Shown: in pieces, positions 6,528 through 7,788 of the stretch
Numbering within the stretch: the first letter of the stretch is position 1
Layout: each line of letters opens with the position of its first letter
DNA from: Euryarchaeota archaeon UBA36
Lineage (GTDB): Archaea > Thermoplasmatota > Poseidoniia > Poseidoniales > Thalassarchaeaceae
Assembly: GCA_002496485.1 (NCBI GenBank)
Contig: DAJW01000106.1
Coordinates: 1 to 7,788, forward strand
Length of the DNA stretch: 7,788 bases
Direction: 5' to 3'
Program-made: the position numbers and the translations under genes
Notes under the pieces: model-generated
The model's database searches: none
The model's input: the letters and a program-made list of their open reading frames with translations, nothing else
What the model was told of the DNA's origin: nothing

Positions 6528-6869
6528 TTACCACCCAACATCAAAATCATCACCGATATTACTCGTTGGGGAATCCAAGACTTTTTGTTTCTTTACAGAT
6601 TTTTTATCATCATTTCTCTCGACTTTTTCATTTTCTGTAGCATTTATTGGTGTATCAACAATTTTTCTTGTCGCAGCAATAGGTTTTGAGATAAATTTTA
6701 CTCGAGATTCGACGGAATCAATTTTCAAACCATATTTCGGCTCAACTACTTCACTTTGAATTGTTTTTGGTTTTTCTTCGATTTTGATATTGTCTTCACC
6801 TTTATTTAATTCCGAAAAACCACTCTCAAGAGCGTCTTCTAAATTAGGAATATCCCTCTTCCGAGCCAT
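6528..6869 (-). CDS. Hypothetical charged, probably disordered protein, 113 residues
   Basis: I do not recognise this protein. It is rich in Lys, Glu, Asp and Ser with few hydrophobic stretches, no cysteine, no signal peptide and no membrane segment. It looks largely disordered, with a possible short helix at 8-22 (PNLEDALESGFSELN) and a Gly-Asp-Asp-Phe-Asp-Val-Gly-Trp tail. Such a protein could be an adaptor or small binding partner, but nothing in the sequence names one. It is the first gene of the minus-strand unit: its last codons supply the ribosome site for the SDR gene, so the two are likely translated together. The ATG at 6869 lacks a close SD, and a TATA-like box about 27 bases upstream supports this start. 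The frame, operon position and promoter make it a likely real gene. Confidence 0.65.
   Translation of the reverse strand: MARKRDIPNLEDALESGFSELNKGEDNIKIEEKPKTIQSEVVEPKYGLKIDSVESRVKFISKPIAATRKIVDTPINATENEKVERNDDKKSVKKQKVLDSPTSNIGDDFDVGW
6530..6536 (-). promoter_or_regulatory. Shine-Dalgarno of the SDR gene
   Basis: GGGTGGT on the minus strand is made from the last Gly-Trp codons and first stop base of the 113-residue gene, six bases ahead of ATG 6523. It selects that start over the in-frame ATG at 6553. Confidence 0.6.
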
Positions 6870-6959
6870 GATATTGGCTACTCCCCTATCAAATTAAATC
6901 TCTTATTTACTGATTATATCTATGAAGGGATTCTTCAATATTGACCTATTGGCTCAACT
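6870..6959. promoter_or_regulatory. Divergent promoter region, 113-residue/SDR unit and NAD kinase-like gene
   Basis: This 90-base gap separates divergent starts at 6869 (minus) and 6960 (plus). On the minus strand AGATTTAATTTG (about 6890-6901) centres 27 bases ahead of ATG 6869, a good TATA position. For the plus gene, candidates are GATTATATCTA (about 6912-6922, some 43 bases ahead) and TTCAATATT (about 6933-6941). No SD is evident for either gene. The 8-mer TATTGGCT occurs near both starts (6872-6879 and 6947-6954). Confidence 0.4.
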
Positions 6960-7788
6960 ATGCGAGTTGGAATACTTGTTAATCCTGATGCCGGCCTAGG
7001 CGGTAAATTGGGATTCAAAGGTAGCGATGGCAGAGCAAAGGAAGCTAGAGCCGCAGGAGCTGAAGATAGAGCAGGCCCCCGAATGTCCCAATGTCTTTCT
7101 AAATTAGAACAATTATTGAAGAGCGGACTAAATAGAACAAATATAAATCCCGAATTTTTAACTTGGCAAGGTAGAATGGGCGGTGACTGGTTAGCCGGAT
7201 TTGATTTCACAAATTTAGGTTCATCTCCAATTGAAAGTTCTGCAGGCGACACTTCCAACCTAGTTAATGATCTAATCTCCAATCAAGTAGATGTTATTCT
7301 CTATGCGGGTGGAGATGGCACAACTCGCGACATTGTTAATGCAATGAAAGGAAATGAAACACCATTGATAGGAGTGCCTGGTGGAGTAAAGATGCATTCA
7401 GGTTGTTTTGCCACCACACCCAATGCAGCAGCAGAAGTACTACTCTCATTTTTGCAGGGAGATTTATTATCTAGTATAACTGAAGTAATGGATCTCGATG
7501 AAGAAGTTTACTTGAAAGGAGAGTGGAAAGTAAGAATGTACGGAGAAGCATGGACTCCATCAAGTCCTCGCTTTATGCAGGGATCTAAACAGCAAGTAGA
7601 AAGGGCTTCAGAAGATGAAATTATCGAAGGCCTTGCCAATCATATCTCAGATTTAATTAAAGAAAATGATAAACTGATGATTATTTGGGGGAGCGGTGGC
7701 ACAATAACCCGTATAGGTAGGCATTTGGGATTGGAACTCACTCTTCTTGGAATAGATATATATCACAATGGCGAAATATTTAGTGACT
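6960..7788 (+). CDS. Partial ATP-NAD kinase-like protein (COG3199/AcoX type), C-terminus off the right edge
   Basis: The plus frame is open from ATG 6960 to the window edge, giving 276 residues. It matches the predicted polyphosphate/ATP-dependent NAD kinase family related to AcoX (COG3199). These share the NAD kinase/diacylglycerol kinase fold and are presumed to phosphorylate NAD to NADP. Visible motifs: first strand GILVNPDAGLGG (4-15), an Ala/Arg-rich block (24-43), the phosphate-binding GGDGT (117-121) followed by RDIVNA, and GVPGGVKMHSGCF (138-150), where this family carries the GxPxGVKxxS segment. Later WGSGGTITRIGRHLGLELTLLG (split as 243-264) also fits family members. The missing C-terminus is probably about a quarter of the protein. 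It is cytoplasmic. An in-frame stop (TGA, 6942-6944) leaves ATG 6960 as the only normal start. NADP supply would suit the divergent SDR, but that link is only suggestive. Confidence 0.85.
   Translation, partial: MRVGILVNPDAGLGGKLGFKGSDGRAKEARAAGAEDRAGPRMSQCLSKLEQLLKSGLNRTNINPEFLTWQGRMGGDWLAGFDFTNLGSSPIESSAGDTSNLVNDLISNQVDVILYAGGDGTTRDIVNAMKGNETPLIGVPGGVKMHSGCFATTPNAAAEVLLSFLQGDLLSSITEVMDLDEEVYLKGEWKVRMYGEAWTPSSPRFMQGSKQQVERASEDEIIEGLANHISDLIKENDKLMIIWGSGGTITRIGRHLGLELTLLGIDIYHNGEIFSD

Noticed and set aside
6524..6553. Upstream ATG (6553) for the SDR
   Set aside because: It would overlap the preceding gene and add residues before the first Rossmann strand, whereas ATG 6523 has a well-spaced GGGTGGT.
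6141..6689. Long plus-strand open frame (182 codons) opposite the SDR and 113-residue genes
   Set aside because: It is antisense to an SDR with all family motifs, and its translation shows no recognisable domain.
6990..7003. GC-rich palindromic patch (GCCTAGGC) near the start of the kinase-like gene
   Set aside because: It is only eight symmetric bases and lies in the conserved Gly-rich coding segment, so codon content explains it.
6935..7282. Minus-strand open frame opposite the NAD kinase-like gene
   Set aside because: The plus strand has GGDGT and other kinase motifs; the reverse translation is low-complexity Pro/Ser/Leu and lacks family features.

Overview
This is an AT-rich window (roughly two thirds A+T by eye), densely coded on both strands, most likely from an uncultured marine archaeon of the Thermoplasmatota/Euryarchaeota, with Poseidoniales (Marine Group II) or a close relative as best guess. 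Pointers to archaea are a regulator with a bacterio-opsin-activator type HTH (HTH_10), TATA-like boxes about 23-27 bases ahead of start codons that lack a Shine-Dalgarno (leaderless style), and a COG3199-type ATP-NAD kinase relative. The lineage is an inference; no rRNA or tRNA lies in the window.

Layout, left to right. (1) Positions 1-635, minus strand: the N-terminal part of a secreted, membrane-anchored surface protein rich in glycosylation sequons, running off the left edge. (2) 694-3162, plus strand: a two-gene unit encoding an exported LVIVD-type beta-propeller and a Sco1/SenC copper-chaperone lipoprotein whose ribosome binding site overlaps the upstream stop codon. (3) 3244-4053, plus: a dimethylarginine dimethylaminohydrolase-like guanidino-modifying enzyme with a complete Asp-His-Cys triad, abutting tail to tail (4) an unrecognised 131-residue minus-strand protein. 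(5) 4532-5143, plus: a LysE-family exporter, separated from gene 4 by a divergent promoter region holding a perfect 18-bp palindrome. (6) 5138-6869, minus: a 113-residue charged, probably disordered protein, then an SDR oxidoreductase translationally coupled to it, then an HTH_10 regulator with its own likely promoter; the regulator overlaps the exporter tail to tail by six bases. (7) 6960-7788, plus: the first 276 residues of an ATP-NAD kinase-like protein, cut by the right edge.

The most interesting unit is the propeller plus Sco pair: a histidine-rich extracytoplasmic propeller co-translated with a Sco protein that retains all three copper ligands. This recalls the pairing of SBP56-type methanethiol oxidase with SCO1/SenC in bacteria and suggests a copper-dependent extracytoplasmic enzyme, though that is only a hypothesis. 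The window shows no CRISPR array, insertion sequence, RNA gene or phage signature, and no gene-free stretch longer than about 90 bases.
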